DNA from: an uncultured Pelagibacteraceae bacterium
GTDB taxonomy: Bacteria > Pseudomonadota > Alphaproteobacteria > Pelagibacterales > Pelagibacteraceae
Direction of reading: 5' to 3'
Assembly: GCA_902571135.1 (NCBI GenBank)
Contig: CACGAU010000004.1
Location: forward strand, 1-64,000
DNA: 64,000 nt
Positions 35,462-43,790 of this stretch are shown in pieces. A program made the translations under genes and the position numbers. The notes under the pieces were generated by a model. It did no database searches, was not told the DNA's origin, and saw only the letters and a list, made by a program, of their open reading frames with translations. Positions within the stretch are counted from its first letter, which is position 1; each line of letters begins with the position of its first letter.

Positions 35462-36904
35462 ATGTACGAAAAATTTGGACAATTCATTGACGGTAAATGG
35501 CAACAAGCTGAAAAAAAAGAAACTTACGACGTAATCAACCCTGCAACAGAAGAAGTAATTGGAAAAGCATCAAAAGCTTCATCTATTGAAGTACAAAAAG
35601 CATTAAAGTCTGCAGAAAAAGGTTTGGAAGTTTGGAAAAACACTGCACCATGGCAAAGAGCTTACGTGCTTAGAAAAATTGCAGACATGATGAGAGAAAA
35701 AAAAGATGTTATAGCAAAATGGTTAACTCTTGAAGTTGGAAAGCCTCTTGCAGAAGCAGTTGGTGAAGTTGGTGGTGGAGCTGATATTTTTGAGTGGAAT
35801 GCTGAAGAAACAAAAAGAATTTATGGTCAAACACAACAAAGTAGATTTCCAGATACTAGAGTCCATGTTTATTATCAACCCGTGGGAGTTGTTGCAGCTT
35901 TAGTTCCTTGGAATTTCCCAATAGTTTTAGCATCTAGAAAAATTTCTACCGCCCTAGCTGCAGGATGTTCTGTAATTTGTAAGCCTGACGTAATTACCCC
36001 TGGTGCTGTAATGGAATTAGTAAACATTTGCAAAGAAGCTGGAGTACCTGATGGTGTTGTTAGTCTTTTGTCAGGTGATCCCGCTGAAATATCAAATGAA
36101 TTAATGGAATCGGATATAATTAAAAAAGTTTCAGTTACTGGATCGACTAGAGTTGGTAAAATTATTTTAAAAAAAGCAGCTGATAAAGTTCAAAGAGTTA
36201 CTATGGAGCTAAGCGGACACTCACCTTTTATTGTATGTGAAGATGTAGACATGAACAAAGTAGCTGATATAGCAATAACTGGTAAATTTAGAAATAACGG
36301 TCAGGTCTGTATTTCACCTAATAGATTTTATATCCAAGAAAATAGAAAAGAGGATTTTGTTAATGCCTTTATTGAAAGGGCAAAAAAATTAAAAATTGGA
36401 AACGGTATGGACGAAGGTGTAGATCTTGGACCTTTAACTACCGCTAAAAGATTGGAAGAAATAGAAAAACTAGTTGAAACTACTAAAAAAGAAGGAGCAA
36501 AAGTATTAATGGGTGGACAAAGACCTTCTGGTTTCAACAAAGGATACTATTATGAACCAACAGTCTTTGATGATGTTAAAGACAATTTTACAATCATGAA
36601 AGAAGAGCCTTTTGGTCCACTAGTACCAATTTTAACTTTTAAAACTTTTGATGAAGTAATTGAAAGAGCAAATGATAATGACTTAGGATTATGTAGTTAT
36701 TTATACACTAACTCTATGGATAAAGCTCACATAGGATCTGAAAAATTAGAGTCTGGTTGTGTTGCAGTTAACACTGGAGTTGTTGCTATTGCTGAAGCAC
36801 CTTTTGGAGGAATAAAACAAACTGGTTATGGACGTGAAGGTGGTTCAGGTGCGATAAAAGATTATCTAAATGTGAAATACACTCACATGGGTTTAAAAAT
36901 CTAG
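35462..36904 (+). CDS. NAD(P)-dependent aldehyde dehydrogenase
   Basis: The 480-residue enzyme has the ALDH landmarks: VPWNFP, KPDVITP, the SVTGSTRVG cofactor motif, the general-base Glu in VTMELSG and the nucleophilic Cys in NNGQVCISP; EEPFGPLVP lies near the end. It groups by eye with succinate-semialdehyde/ketoglutarate-semialdehyde dehydrogenases. It is 3 bases upstream of an HpcH/HpaI aldolase gene, so it probably oxidises the aldehyde released by that aldolase. Confidence 0.93.
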   Translation: MYEKFGQFIDGKWQQAEKKETYDVINPATEEVIGKASKASSIEVQKALKSAEKGLEVWKNTAPWQRAYVLRKIADMMREKKDVIAKWLTLEVGKPLAEAVGEVGGGADIFEWNAEETKRIYGQTQQSRFPDTRVHVYYQPVGVVAALVPWNFPIVLASRKISTALAAGCSVICKPDVITPGAVMELVNICKEAGVPDGVVSLLSGDPAEISNELMESDIIKKVSVTGSTRVGKIILKKAADKVQRVTMELSGHSPFIVCEDVDMNKVADIAITGKFRNNGQVCISPNRFYIQENRKEDFVNAFIERAKKLKIGNGMDEGVDLGPLTTAKRLEEIEKLVETTKKEGAKVLMGGQRPSGFNKGYYYEPTVFDDVKDNFTIMKEEPFGPLVPILTFKTFDEVIERANDNDLGLCSYLYTNSMDKAHIGSEKLESGCVAVNTGVVAIAEAPFGGIKQTGYGREGGSGAIKDYLNVKYTHMGLKI

Positions 36905-36907
36905 AAA

Positions 36908-37702
36908 ATGAGAAAAAATAAAATCAAACAAATGATGAAGGAAGGTAAACCTGTTATTAACGGCTGGTGTGCTATTCCAAGTACAGCCTCAGTTGAAGCA
37001 ATGGCTCATCAAGGTTGGGACTCTTTAACTATTGATATGCAACATGGATTAGTTGACTACAGTAATGCGCTTCCCATGCTTCAGACAATATCAACAACAG
37101 ATGTAACTCCTTTAGCTAGAGTTAATTGGAACGAACCAGGTCAAATTATGAAAATTTTAGATGCTGGATGTTACGGAATTGTTTGTCCTATGGTAAGTAA
37201 TAAAAAAGAGGCAGAGAATTTTGTTCAAGCTTGCATGTATCCACCTGATGGCTACAGAAGTTTTGGTCCTATTAGAGGTTTAATTTATGGTGGAGCTGAT
37301 TATGCAGATCACGCTAATGAAGAAATACTAAAATTAGCAATGATAGAAACAAAAGAGTCTTTAGAAAATCTTGATGAGATAATGTCTACACCAGGTGTTG
37401 ATGGTATTTATATTGGTCCAGCAGATTTAAGTTTAGCAATAGGTGAAAAACCTGGTTTTGATAGGTCTGAGTCTACAAAAGCTTATTCTGAAATTTTAAG
37501 AATTCTAGAACATGCTAAAAAAAATAATATTTTTGCAGGAATTCATAATGGCACTACAGAATATGCTACTAAGATGATCGAAAAAGGTTTTGATTTTGTA
37601 ACTATAGCATCTGATTTAAGAGCTTTAAGTGCTGGCGCTAAAGCCACAGTAGATAAAATGAAGGGTTCTTTATCAAAAAAAGACGACAACTCTACTTACT
37701 AA
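36908..37702 (+). CDS. HpcH/HpaI-family class II aldolase
   Basis: The 264-residue TIM-barrel protein has TIDMQHGLVDY (catalytic His region), ARVNWN (Arg for the oxo-acid), a MIETKESLENL segment with the metal-binding Glu and GVDGIYIGPADLSLAIG with the metal-binding Asp. Such aldolases split 2-keto-3-deoxy sugar acids or 4-hydroxy-2-oxoacids to pyruvate plus an aldehyde. Its coupling to the aldehyde dehydrogenase suggests the same use here. It overlaps the convergent PanB-like gene by 4 bases. Confidence 0.9.
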   Translation: MRKNKIKQMMKEGKPVINGWCAIPSTASVEAMAHQGWDSLTIDMQHGLVDYSNALPMLQTISTTDVTPLARVNWNEPGQIMKILDAGCYGIVCPMVSNKKEAENFVQACMYPPDGYRSFGPIRGLIYGGADYADHANEEILKLAMIETKESLENLDEIMSTPGVDGIYIGPADLSLAIGEKPGFDRSESTKAYSEILRILEHAKKNNIFAGIHNGTTEYATKMIEKGFDFVTIASDLRALSAGAKATVDKMKGSLSKKDDNSTY

Positions 37703-38514
37703 TCAAGTTGGTCTAAAAATTCCTCAAATTGTTTTTTTTCTAAATTTGAAGATTGTTTTTTTCCTGGGAATTTTCCATTCATTGAATCTTTTTTAAAAGC
37801 CTTAAGAGCTTTTACTCTTTCTAGTTTTATTTCATTTCTAAGTCTCAATAAATTTCCATATGCTTTTGAATGTCTTGGAGGATTCTCTGTATCACCACAG
37901 ATATCTTCCATAAATAAATACATTACATCAGCGTTTTTACCTGAGCCTAATGAAACAGTAACTATATCTGTACGCTTTGAAATTTCACCCATTACATTTT
38001 CAGGTATTACTTCACACTCAGCTGAAAAAGCACCTGCATCTTCTAATCTTTTAAACTTTTGAAAAAGCTCGTATGCTTCATCAGCAGTTTTACCAACAGC
38101 TCTTAAGCCACCAATCCAAGTAGATTTTCTTGGAACTAAACCTAAATGCCCCATTACTGGAACATCTTCTTTAGCCAGCATTTCAACTATATCCATACTT
38201 CTTGGTGTCATAACTGCATCCGCACCATTCTCCAATGCTTTAAAAGCTCCACGCATAATATCCTCCGCAGTTACAAACTCATTTAAAACTAAAGCAGCTG
38301 TTAAAAATAAATTTTTTGAACCTTCTCTTACAGGAATTACATTTTTTGCATTTGATATAATCATATCAAATCCTGCCTTTGCAGCTGCCTCGGCTTCTTC
38401 AACACTATTCGCTGTAACTTGTGTAAATTTTCTTTTTCCTTTTGCTGCTTTTAAATCCCCAACAGTCAAAGTTCGTTTTGCTGGTTTAGCGGCCCAAGTA
38501 TAGATATTCTTCAT
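37699..38514 (-). CDS. PanB-like (ketopantoate hydroxymethyltransferase fold) protein with altered metal site
   Basis: The 271-residue protein has the second-half PanB blocks MGHLGLVPRKSTWIGGLRAVGK and LEDAGAFSAECEVIPENV (with the catalytic Glu), then VTVSLGSG and a PPRHSKAYGN tail. The first-half blocks that hold the metal ligands in PanB (VGDS, the DLPF region and KLEGG) are not recognisable; the aligned stretches read IISNA, TAALVLNEF and AVMTPRS. It may therefore do a different aldol-type reaction. It overlaps the regulator gene upstream by 4 bases and is near a PanE-like gene at 40021. Confidence 0.75.
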   Translation of the reverse strand: MKNIYTWAAKPAKRTLTVGDLKAAKGKRKFTQVTANSVEEAEAAAKAGFDMIISNAKNVIPVREGSKNLFLTAALVLNEFVTAEDIMRGAFKALENGADAVMTPRSMDIVEMLAKEDVPVMGHLGLVPRKSTWIGGLRAVGKTADEAYELFQKFKRLEDAGAFSAECEVIPENVMGEISKRTDIVTVSLGSGKNADVMYLFMEDICGDTENPPRHSKAYGNLLRLRNEIKLERVKALKAFKKDSMNGKFPGKKQSSNLEKKQFEEFLDQLD

Positions 38515-38927
38515 CTTACACCTTTATAAAGAATATCTCTCCTATCAATAAATTCCTCAAAAGTTTTAATGGTAATTACTGAAGGTAAAATAAATATAGA
38601 TCTTTTATCTCGCTCGTTTCTTATAATTCTAAAATAACCTTTTTTTATTGCTGTATCGATATAAACATTTGAGGTTAAATATGATTTCTCGATTACTTTA
38701 AGTAATTGATTTTTTGTAATTGATTTATTTTTGTAATAAGCAAGCATCACCATATGCAACATTATCCAATGTTGTGGGGTTAAAGAAAACCAATTCAATA
38801 ACTCATTGGCTAATCTTCCTTCAAAATCTCCAAGTGATATTTCTGCTAATTGAATTCTTTTTTGAGTAAGTTTTGGAATTTTTTTTTGTTCTTCGAAGTG
38901 CTTAGGATACTTGAACTGTCTTTTCAT
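38511..38927 (-). CDS. MarR-like winged-helix regulator
   Basis: The 138-residue protein has a basic N-terminus, then the winged-helix order typical of MarR proteins: LTPQHWIMLHMVMLAYY, a KNQLLKVIEKSYLTSNVYIDTAIKKG recognition region, and a wing NERDKRSIFIL with the conserved D-x-R. The C-terminal helix is short. It is in an operon with the DUF1907 and PanB-like genes, whose promoter gap (39934-40020) carries one copy of the proposed shared operator, so it may regulate itself and the surrounding catabolic genes. Ligand unknown. Confidence 0.75.
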   Translation of the reverse strand: MKRQFKYPKHFEEQKKIPKLTQKRIQLAEISLGDFEGRLANELLNWFSLTPQHWIMLHMVMLAYYKNKSITKNQLLKVIEKSYLTSNVYIDTAIKKGYFRIIRNERDKRSIFILPSVITIKTFEEFIDRRDILYKGVR

Positions 38928-38955
38928 TTAAATATATTTAAACTCATTGAGTTTT

Positions 38956-39933
38956 CTATTCAATACTATTTTTACTCAATAGTTCTTTATAAATGTTATT
39001 TACTCTATGTACTTCAGTAGCAGTATTAAAATAACCTTCATATTCTATTTCTTCAGGTGTGACATCAAAATGATAATGTCCAGCGTCTTTATCATGTTCA
39101 TAAGAATGAAAGTGAGTATGTTCACCAGACTCTCTTAAATTTAATTTCCCTCCTGTAGGATCTCCAGTCCAAAGAACTGTATAACACTGTAACTTTGGAC
39201 CAACAGGTTCATAAAATTGAAGAAAATCTTTTACACACTTCATTTGTTTTGGATCATAGTATTCATGTTTGATGTCTTTATAATCTGGTTGAACATGAGA
39301 CCTTACTTTTCCCTCTAGAATTCTAAATACACCTGCAAGAGCAATCTGTTCATTTACTTTTAGATTTAAATTATTTGACAATGAAGACCTCATTGCTTGT
39401 GGCAATGAACCTTGATCTCCTGATCTTCCTTTGATTTTTATTTTAATGACTTTTCCTTGTTTACCATCAGTATAATAAATGTTTCCAAGTCCACCATGTT
39501 TTCTTGCGCTATATTTTTCAACAATACATTTTTTGTCAGGACTTACTCTTGCAATTATAGATCTGGACTCATCAGTAATTAAATTTTCATTAATTACTAA
39601 TTCACCACAGTGACCATCCAAACACGACATTGCACCAGATCCTGCACCTAAAGCATAAGATTTTTCTGATCCAATCATTTTTGAAATTTCTTTGTAATCA
39701 AATTCTGCACCAATAAAATTAGGATCATGCATGTATGGCTCTCCACCAACATCTATGATTTTTTGGTTACCGCTTATTCCTTCAGATGGACAATCCCATT
39801 CACGAAGATTAGGACAATCTACAACTTCTACTTCAACATTTTTAAAATTTTCTGAAAGTCCTTTTTTTAATGCAATCGCTATATCTTCAAGTGAATGATT
39901 TGTGAAAGTTCCTTTTTCTATTTTTAATTGCAT
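38956..39933 (-). CDS. DUF1907 / C11orf54-like metal-dependent ester hydrolase family protein
   Basis: The 325-residue protein has the late motif EHTHFHSYEHDKDAGHYH (about residues 271-288) followed by PEEIEYEGYF. This matches the DUF1907 family, whose human member C11orf54 binds zinc through an HxH...H triad and has esterase-like activity. By that alignment His-274, His-276 and His-286 would be the ligands. An LGAGSGAMSCLDGHCGELVIN segment precedes it. No signal peptide. In this operon it could hydrolyse a lactone or ester intermediate; that is inference. It is rarely described in bacteria. Confidence 0.85.
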   Translation of the reverse strand: MQLKIEKGTFTNHSLEDIAIALKKGLSENFKNVEVEVVDCPNLREWDCPSEGISGNQKIIDVGGEPYMHDPNFIGAEFDYKEISKMIGSEKSYALGAGSGAMSCLDGHCGELVINENLITDESRSIIARVSPDKKCIVEKYSARKHGGLGNIYYTDGKQGKVIKIKIKGRSGDQGSLPQAMRSSLSNNLNLKVNEQIALAGVFRILEGKVRSHVQPDYKDIKHEYYDPKQMKCVKDFLQFYEPVGPKLQCYTVLWTGDPTGGKLNLRESGEHTHFHSYEHDKDAGHYHFDVTPEEIEYEGYFNTATEVHRVNNIYKELLSKNSIE

Positions 39934-39977
39934 GGTGTTAATAAGCTATAATTTATTTTGCATATTGTCTATAGATA

Positions 39978-40000
39978 ATATATATAATTTCTATACATAA
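39978..40000. promoter_or_regulatory. Candidate shared operator, copy 2 (9-5-9 inverted repeat)
   Basis: Arms ATATATATA and TATACATAA with a 5-base spacer ATTTC. It lies in the 87-base divergent gap between the DUF1907 operon, which encodes the MarR-like regulator, and the PanE-like operon. Each arm matches the best copy in 8 of 9 positions. Confidence 0.45.
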
Positions 40001-40020
40001 ATAATTTAAAAAAGGTAACG

Positions 40021-40965
40021 ATGATAAATAAAGATTTAAATGTAGCCGTATTAGGTGCAGGTGCTATGGGATGCCTGTTTGGAGGATTGCTAGCTGAAAA
40101 AGGTTTAAATGTAACTTTAATTGACGTTTGGAAAGAACATGTAGATGCAATTAACAAAGATGGTTTGAAAATGGATGGCCATGGAGGAGATCGTATAATC
40201 AAAGTAAAAGCTACTTCAGATCCATCGTCGTTAGATAAAATGGATGCAGTGATTGTTATGTGTAAAGCAACTGCATTAGAACCAGCATTAAACAGTATTA
40301 AAAATATTATTGGTGAAAAAACAGTCTTCATGTCATTTCAAAATGGAATTGGTCATGAAGCAATTATTCAAAGTATTGTGGGTAATGAAAAAGTAATTGG
40401 TGGGACAACTACTCAAGCTTCAAACATTTTAGGACCAGGTCATATAATGAATCATGGTTCGTTACCATCTTGGATTGGTGAGTACGAGGGAGGAATTACT
40501 GATAGAATTAAAGAAATAGCAGATACTTTTACAGCACATAATCTTGAAATGATTGCTGCAGAAGATGTAAAGAAAAGAAAATGGATGAAGCTTTTTGCTT
40601 TAACAGCAATTGGACCATTATCTGCAATTTTTGATCTTCATCATACTGATTTGTATATAAATAATAAAGCAAACGAAGTATCTCGAGGATTGGGTAAAGA
40701 AATAATTTTAGAAACTAGGGAAGTTGCACTTGCTGATGGTGTAAATGTGTCCGAAGATGAATGCTTATTTATGTTCAATAAAATTGTAGATTCAATGCAA
40801 ACTAACAAGTCATCTATGGCTTTTGACGTTCAATACAAGAGAAAAACCGAAATAGATTTTATTAGTGGTGCAGTTTCAAAAATAGGTAAAAAACATGGTG
40901 TAAAAACACCTTTAAATGATCTTATGTATAAAATGATTAAAGTGAAAGAAGGTATGTACAGCTAA
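40021..40965 (+). CDS. Ketopantoate-reductase-family (PanE/ApbA) dehydrogenase
   Basis: The 314-residue protein starts with VAVLGAGAMGCLFGGLL, the PanE/ApbA NADP-binding motif. VIVMCKATALEPAL, FQNGIGHEAII and the C-terminal SSMAFDVQYKRKTEIDFISG (with the conserved S-M-x-D and E-I-D elements) follow. PanE reduces 2-ketopantoate, but family members in catabolic clusters reduce other 2-oxo acids. It heads a plus-strand run with two oxygenases and a hydroxyacid dehydrogenase. An AAAGGTAACG box precedes the ATG. Confidence 0.9.
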   Translation: MINKDLNVAVLGAGAMGCLFGGLLAEKGLNVTLIDVWKEHVDAINKDGLKMDGHGGDRIIKVKATSDPSSLDKMDAVIVMCKATALEPALNSIKNIIGEKTVFMSFQNGIGHEAIIQSIVGNEKVIGGTTTQASNILGPGHIMNHGSLPSWIGEYEGGITDRIKEIADTFTAHNLEMIAAEDVKKRKWMKLFALTAIGPLSAIFDLHHTDLYINNKANEVSRGLGKEIILETREVALADGVNVSEDECLFMFNKIVDSMQTNKSSMAFDVQYKRKTEIDFISGAVSKIGKKHGVKTPLNDLMYKMIKVKEGMYS

Positions 40966-41835
40966 ATGCTCAGTACAAATAAATTAAAAAAAATCAAAAG
41001 TAACTTTCCTGTTTTAGTTGGAGACAACGTTGTTTCAAAAAAAATCTGTAATTTATTAATTAAAGAAATAAGCAACTCAAAATCATTTGATGATATGATT
41101 ATGGGAGGTAGAAGCAGGATTAATAAAGGTTCAAAAAATTTTAATTTATATATTAAAAATTCAGTTAACTCTGCAAAACTTTTTAAGCTTTTTAATAGTA
41201 AGTCTTTTTATAAAAAAATTGAAAATCTTTTTACAAAAAATTTTAAGAATGGATCATGGGTAAATTTACATAAACCAAAATCATTTAATCCTAAAAAGTT
41301 CACTATAAAAAAAAAATTAAAGTCTAGTGAATTAAAAAAAATGTTGGGTAACAACTATACAAATCCTAAAGTAAATTTAGATATAGACTTTTCGGTATCA
41401 AAGGGAGGGTATAGATTGAGACCTCATCGGGATGATATAACTAGATTATATAATTTCTTAATTTATTTAACAGACATTCCAAAAAAGAATGGTGGGTCTC
41501 TCACAATTTATAGAAAAAAAGCAAAAAAAAATTTAAGAAAAAGCTTTAGAAGATTTCCAAAAATAACCGAACTTGAAATAGTGAAGTCTTTTACGCCAAA
41601 AAAAGGAACTGTTGTTTTTTTTCAGTCTACTCCAAATTCCTATCATGGCGTGAAGCGGTTTATAGAAAGAAATTGTCCAAAACGTTTTTTCATTTATGGA
41701 AGTTATGCCTTAAATAAACCGGTTATATGGAATTACAAAGGGATTTCATATTATCCGCACATAATTAGCACCAAAAAAAGAATGTTAACCTCTTTTCATG
41801 ATGCGAACTATTTAACCACAGCACCAAAACATTGA
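40966..41835 (+). CDS. Fe(II)/2-oxoglutarate-dependent oxygenase
   Basis: The 289-residue protein is strongly basic. The first two iron ligands lie in RPHRDDITRLYNFLIYL (His-x-Asp) and the third in SYHGVKRF, followed by a possible 2-oxoglutarate-binding Arg in RNCPKRFFIYGSY. A WVNLHKP segment precedes the core strands. It starts 0 bases after the PanE-like stop (ATG directly follows TAA), so the two are coupled. Substrate unknown; a hydroxylation of an imported organic acid or sugar derivative is only a guess. Confidence 0.78.
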   Translation: MLSTNKLKKIKSNFPVLVGDNVVSKKICNLLIKEISNSKSFDDMIMGGRSRINKGSKNFNLYIKNSVNSAKLFKLFNSKSFYKKIENLFTKNFKNGSWVNLHKPKSFNPKKFTIKKKLKSSELKKMLGNNYTNPKVNLDIDFSVSKGGYRLRPHRDDITRLYNFLIYLTDIPKKNGGSLTIYRKKAKKNLRKSFRRFPKITELEIVKSFTPKKGTVVFFQSTPNSYHGVKRFIERNCPKRFFIYGSYALNKPVIWNYKGISYYPHIISTKKRMLTSFHDANYLTTAPKH

Positions 41836-41863
41836 AATATTGTTAATGATAAAATAAATTTTA

Positions 41864-42850
41864 ATGATGACAAATAGTCTTCAAAAAAAATTATATGAGA
41901 ATGGGTACTTGATTGTTAAAAATGTACTTAACTTTAGAAGAGACTTAAAACCAATTCTAAATGATATGGAATTTGTTATGGATTGTCTCATCCAAAAATA
42001 TGCAAAAAAAAGAGATATAAAAAAAGTTCTTAATTTCGATTTTAAAAAAAAATATTCTTATATATCAAAGCTTAATATTTATGATTTGGATCAGTATTTT
42101 AATACCCGATTGCCAAGAGACCACGTAAAAAAAGATAGTGATTATTTTGCTACTCAATCATTATGGAATTTAATTACTAATAAAAAAATTTTGGATGTTG
42201 TAGAAAAAATTTTAGGTGAAGAAATAATGTCTAACCCTGTTCAAAATACTAGAATTAAACAACCTGAAAAAAAATTACCTGAGGGATCAATTCATGATGG
42301 TTTAAGCGGCAGAACACCATGGCATCAAGATGCTGCTGTTTTAAATTCAAGAGGACAAAAATTAACTGACATGATTACTGTATGGATCCCTTTTACTAAA
42401 ACAACTAAGAAAAATGGATGCATGATTACAGTAAGAAAGATAAATAAAATGGGATTATTAAATCATGTATCAGGATACAGAGGGCAAGTAGAGTTAAAAA
42501 ATAGTAAATTACTTGATGACATGGAGCATATTTATTTAGAAGCAAATGTTGGAGATGTAATATTATTGCATAAACATTCTATACATTGCTCTTTACCAAA
42601 CAGATCAAATGATTTTAGGATAAGTGCTGATCTTAGATATAATGTTGCTGGACAACCATCAGGTAGAGAACCACTTCCAAATTTTTATGTAAGAAGTAAA
42701 AATAAAAAAAATCTCAAAGTTCAAAACTTTAAACAATGGTTATCTCTATGGGAAAAGGCAAAAGAAAAATGTATACCAAGAAAATATGCCTTTAAATATC
42801 CACTTCCAACGTATAAAAATAATAAAAGAGACTTATCTAATTTAGTTTAA
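41864..42850 (+). CDS. Phytanoyl-CoA dioxygenase (PhyH)-family oxygenase
   Basis: The 328-residue protein has the PhyH iron motif in TPWHQDAAVLN (His-x-Asp), a MITVWIPF strand, and a distal HKHSIHCSLPNRS block with the third His and the Arg of the 2-oxoglutarate site following in FRISADLRYN. Bacterial PhyH members hydroxylate small acids and quaternary amines such as ectoine, phosphonates and others. This is the second non-heme iron oxygenase in tandem, 28 bases after the first. Two in-frame ATGs at the start leave a one-residue ambiguity. Confidence 0.87.
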   Translation: MMTNSLQKKLYENGYLIVKNVLNFRRDLKPILNDMEFVMDCLIQKYAKKRDIKKVLNFDFKKKYSYISKLNIYDLDQYFNTRLPRDHVKKDSDYFATQSLWNLITNKKILDVVEKILGEEIMSNPVQNTRIKQPEKKLPEGSIHDGLSGRTPWHQDAAVLNSRGQKLTDMITVWIPFTKTTKKNGCMITVRKINKMGLLNHVSGYRGQVELKNSKLLDDMEHIYLEANVGDVILLHKHSIHCSLPNRSNDFRISADLRYNVAGQPSGREPLPNFYVRSKNKKNLKVQNFKQWLSLWEKAKEKCIPRKYAFKYPLPTYKNNKRDLSNLV

Positions 42851-42866
42851 TATTTATAAATAATTA

Positions 42867-43790
42867 ATGACTAAAATTTTAATTACTGAATTCATCAACC
42901 AAAATAGTTTAGAAAATTTAAATAAAAAATTTGATGTTAACTACGATGAAAAATTATGTGAAGATGGAAAAGAAATAATAAAAATAATTAGAGACTATGA
43001 TGGTCTAATTGTAAGAAATAAAACTCAAGTAAATTCAGATATTTTAAAAAATGCATTTAAATTAAAATTTATTGGAAGGTTGGGTGTTGGTTTGGACAAT
43101 ATTGATACAGAATATTGCAAAAATAAAAATATTCATGTTCAGCCAGCTACAGGAATGAATGCAGACTCTGTTGCAGAATATGTTGTTTCTTCATCAATGT
43201 CTCTTATAAAAAAAATCCCAATGTTTCATAATGGAACTATCAAGGGTGAATGGCCAAGAACAACAATTAAGTCAACAGAAATAAAACAAAAGAATTTAGG
43301 AATAATTGGATTTGGCACAATTGGAAAAAAAGTTGCTGAATATTCTTCAAAAAATGGTTTAAAGATTTTAGCCTACGATCCTTATATTAAGGAATTAAAT
43401 GATAAAGAAATTGATGCTAAATTATCAAGTTTAAATGAGATATATGAAAAATCAGATATCATTTCAATACACCTACCTTTAACAGATGAAACCAAAAATA
43501 TGATAAATAAATCGTCATTTTCTCAAATGAAAAATAAACCGATTATAATAAATACTTCTAGAGGAAGCGTCATAAATGAAAGTGATTTAATTGAAGCTTA
43601 CAATAAAAATAATATTTCTGGCTTTGCTCTAGACGTGTTTGAAAAAGAACCAATAAAGAGTGAATTTTATGACAAAATAAAACCAGGTATGAATTGTATA
43701 TTAACACCTCATATTTCTGGTGTAACAACTGAGTCAAACATTAGAGTAAGTGACTTTATAGTTAGAAAAATTACTGATTTTTTTAATTAA
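42867..43790 (+). CDS. 2-hydroxyacid dehydrogenase (phosphoglycerate-dehydrogenase-like)
   Basis: The 307-residue protein has GRLGVGLDNID, NADSVAEYV, the NAD motif GIIGFGTIGKKVA, NTSRGSVINESDL (catalytic Arg), FEKEP (Glu) and TPHISG (His). It is shorter than SerA and lacks the ACT domain, so it is a catabolic or side-specific paralogue rather than the serine biosynthesis enzyme. It follows the PhyH gene by 16 bases. One of three such enzymes in the window. It ends with an 8-base convergent overlap with a MocA-type gene. Confidence 0.9.
   Translation: MTKILITEFINQNSLENLNKKFDVNYDEKLCEDGKEIIKIIRDYDGLIVRNKTQVNSDILKNAFKLKFIGRLGVGLDNIDTEYCKNKNIHVQPATGMNADSVAEYVVSSSMSLIKKIPMFHNGTIKGEWPRTTIKSTEIKQKNLGIIGFGTIGKKVAEYSSKNGLKILAYDPYIKELNDKEIDAKLSSLNEIYEKSDIISIHLPLTDETKNMINKSSFSQMKNKPIIINTSRGSVINESDLIEAYNKNNISGFALDVFEKEPIKSEFYDKIKPGMNCILTPHISGVTTESNIRVSDFIVRKITDFFN

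Noticed and set aside
40021-40331. 120-residue minus-strand ORF over the start of the PanE-like gene (39969-40331)
   Set aside because: It is antisense to the conserved NADP-binding region of the PanE-like protein and lacks any motif of its own.
40021-40965. PanE-like plus PanB-like genes as a pantothenate biosynthesis pair
   Set aside because: They are in separate divergent operons in a catabolic setting and the PanB-like protein lacks the metal-ligand blocks; the idea is kept only as an alternative.
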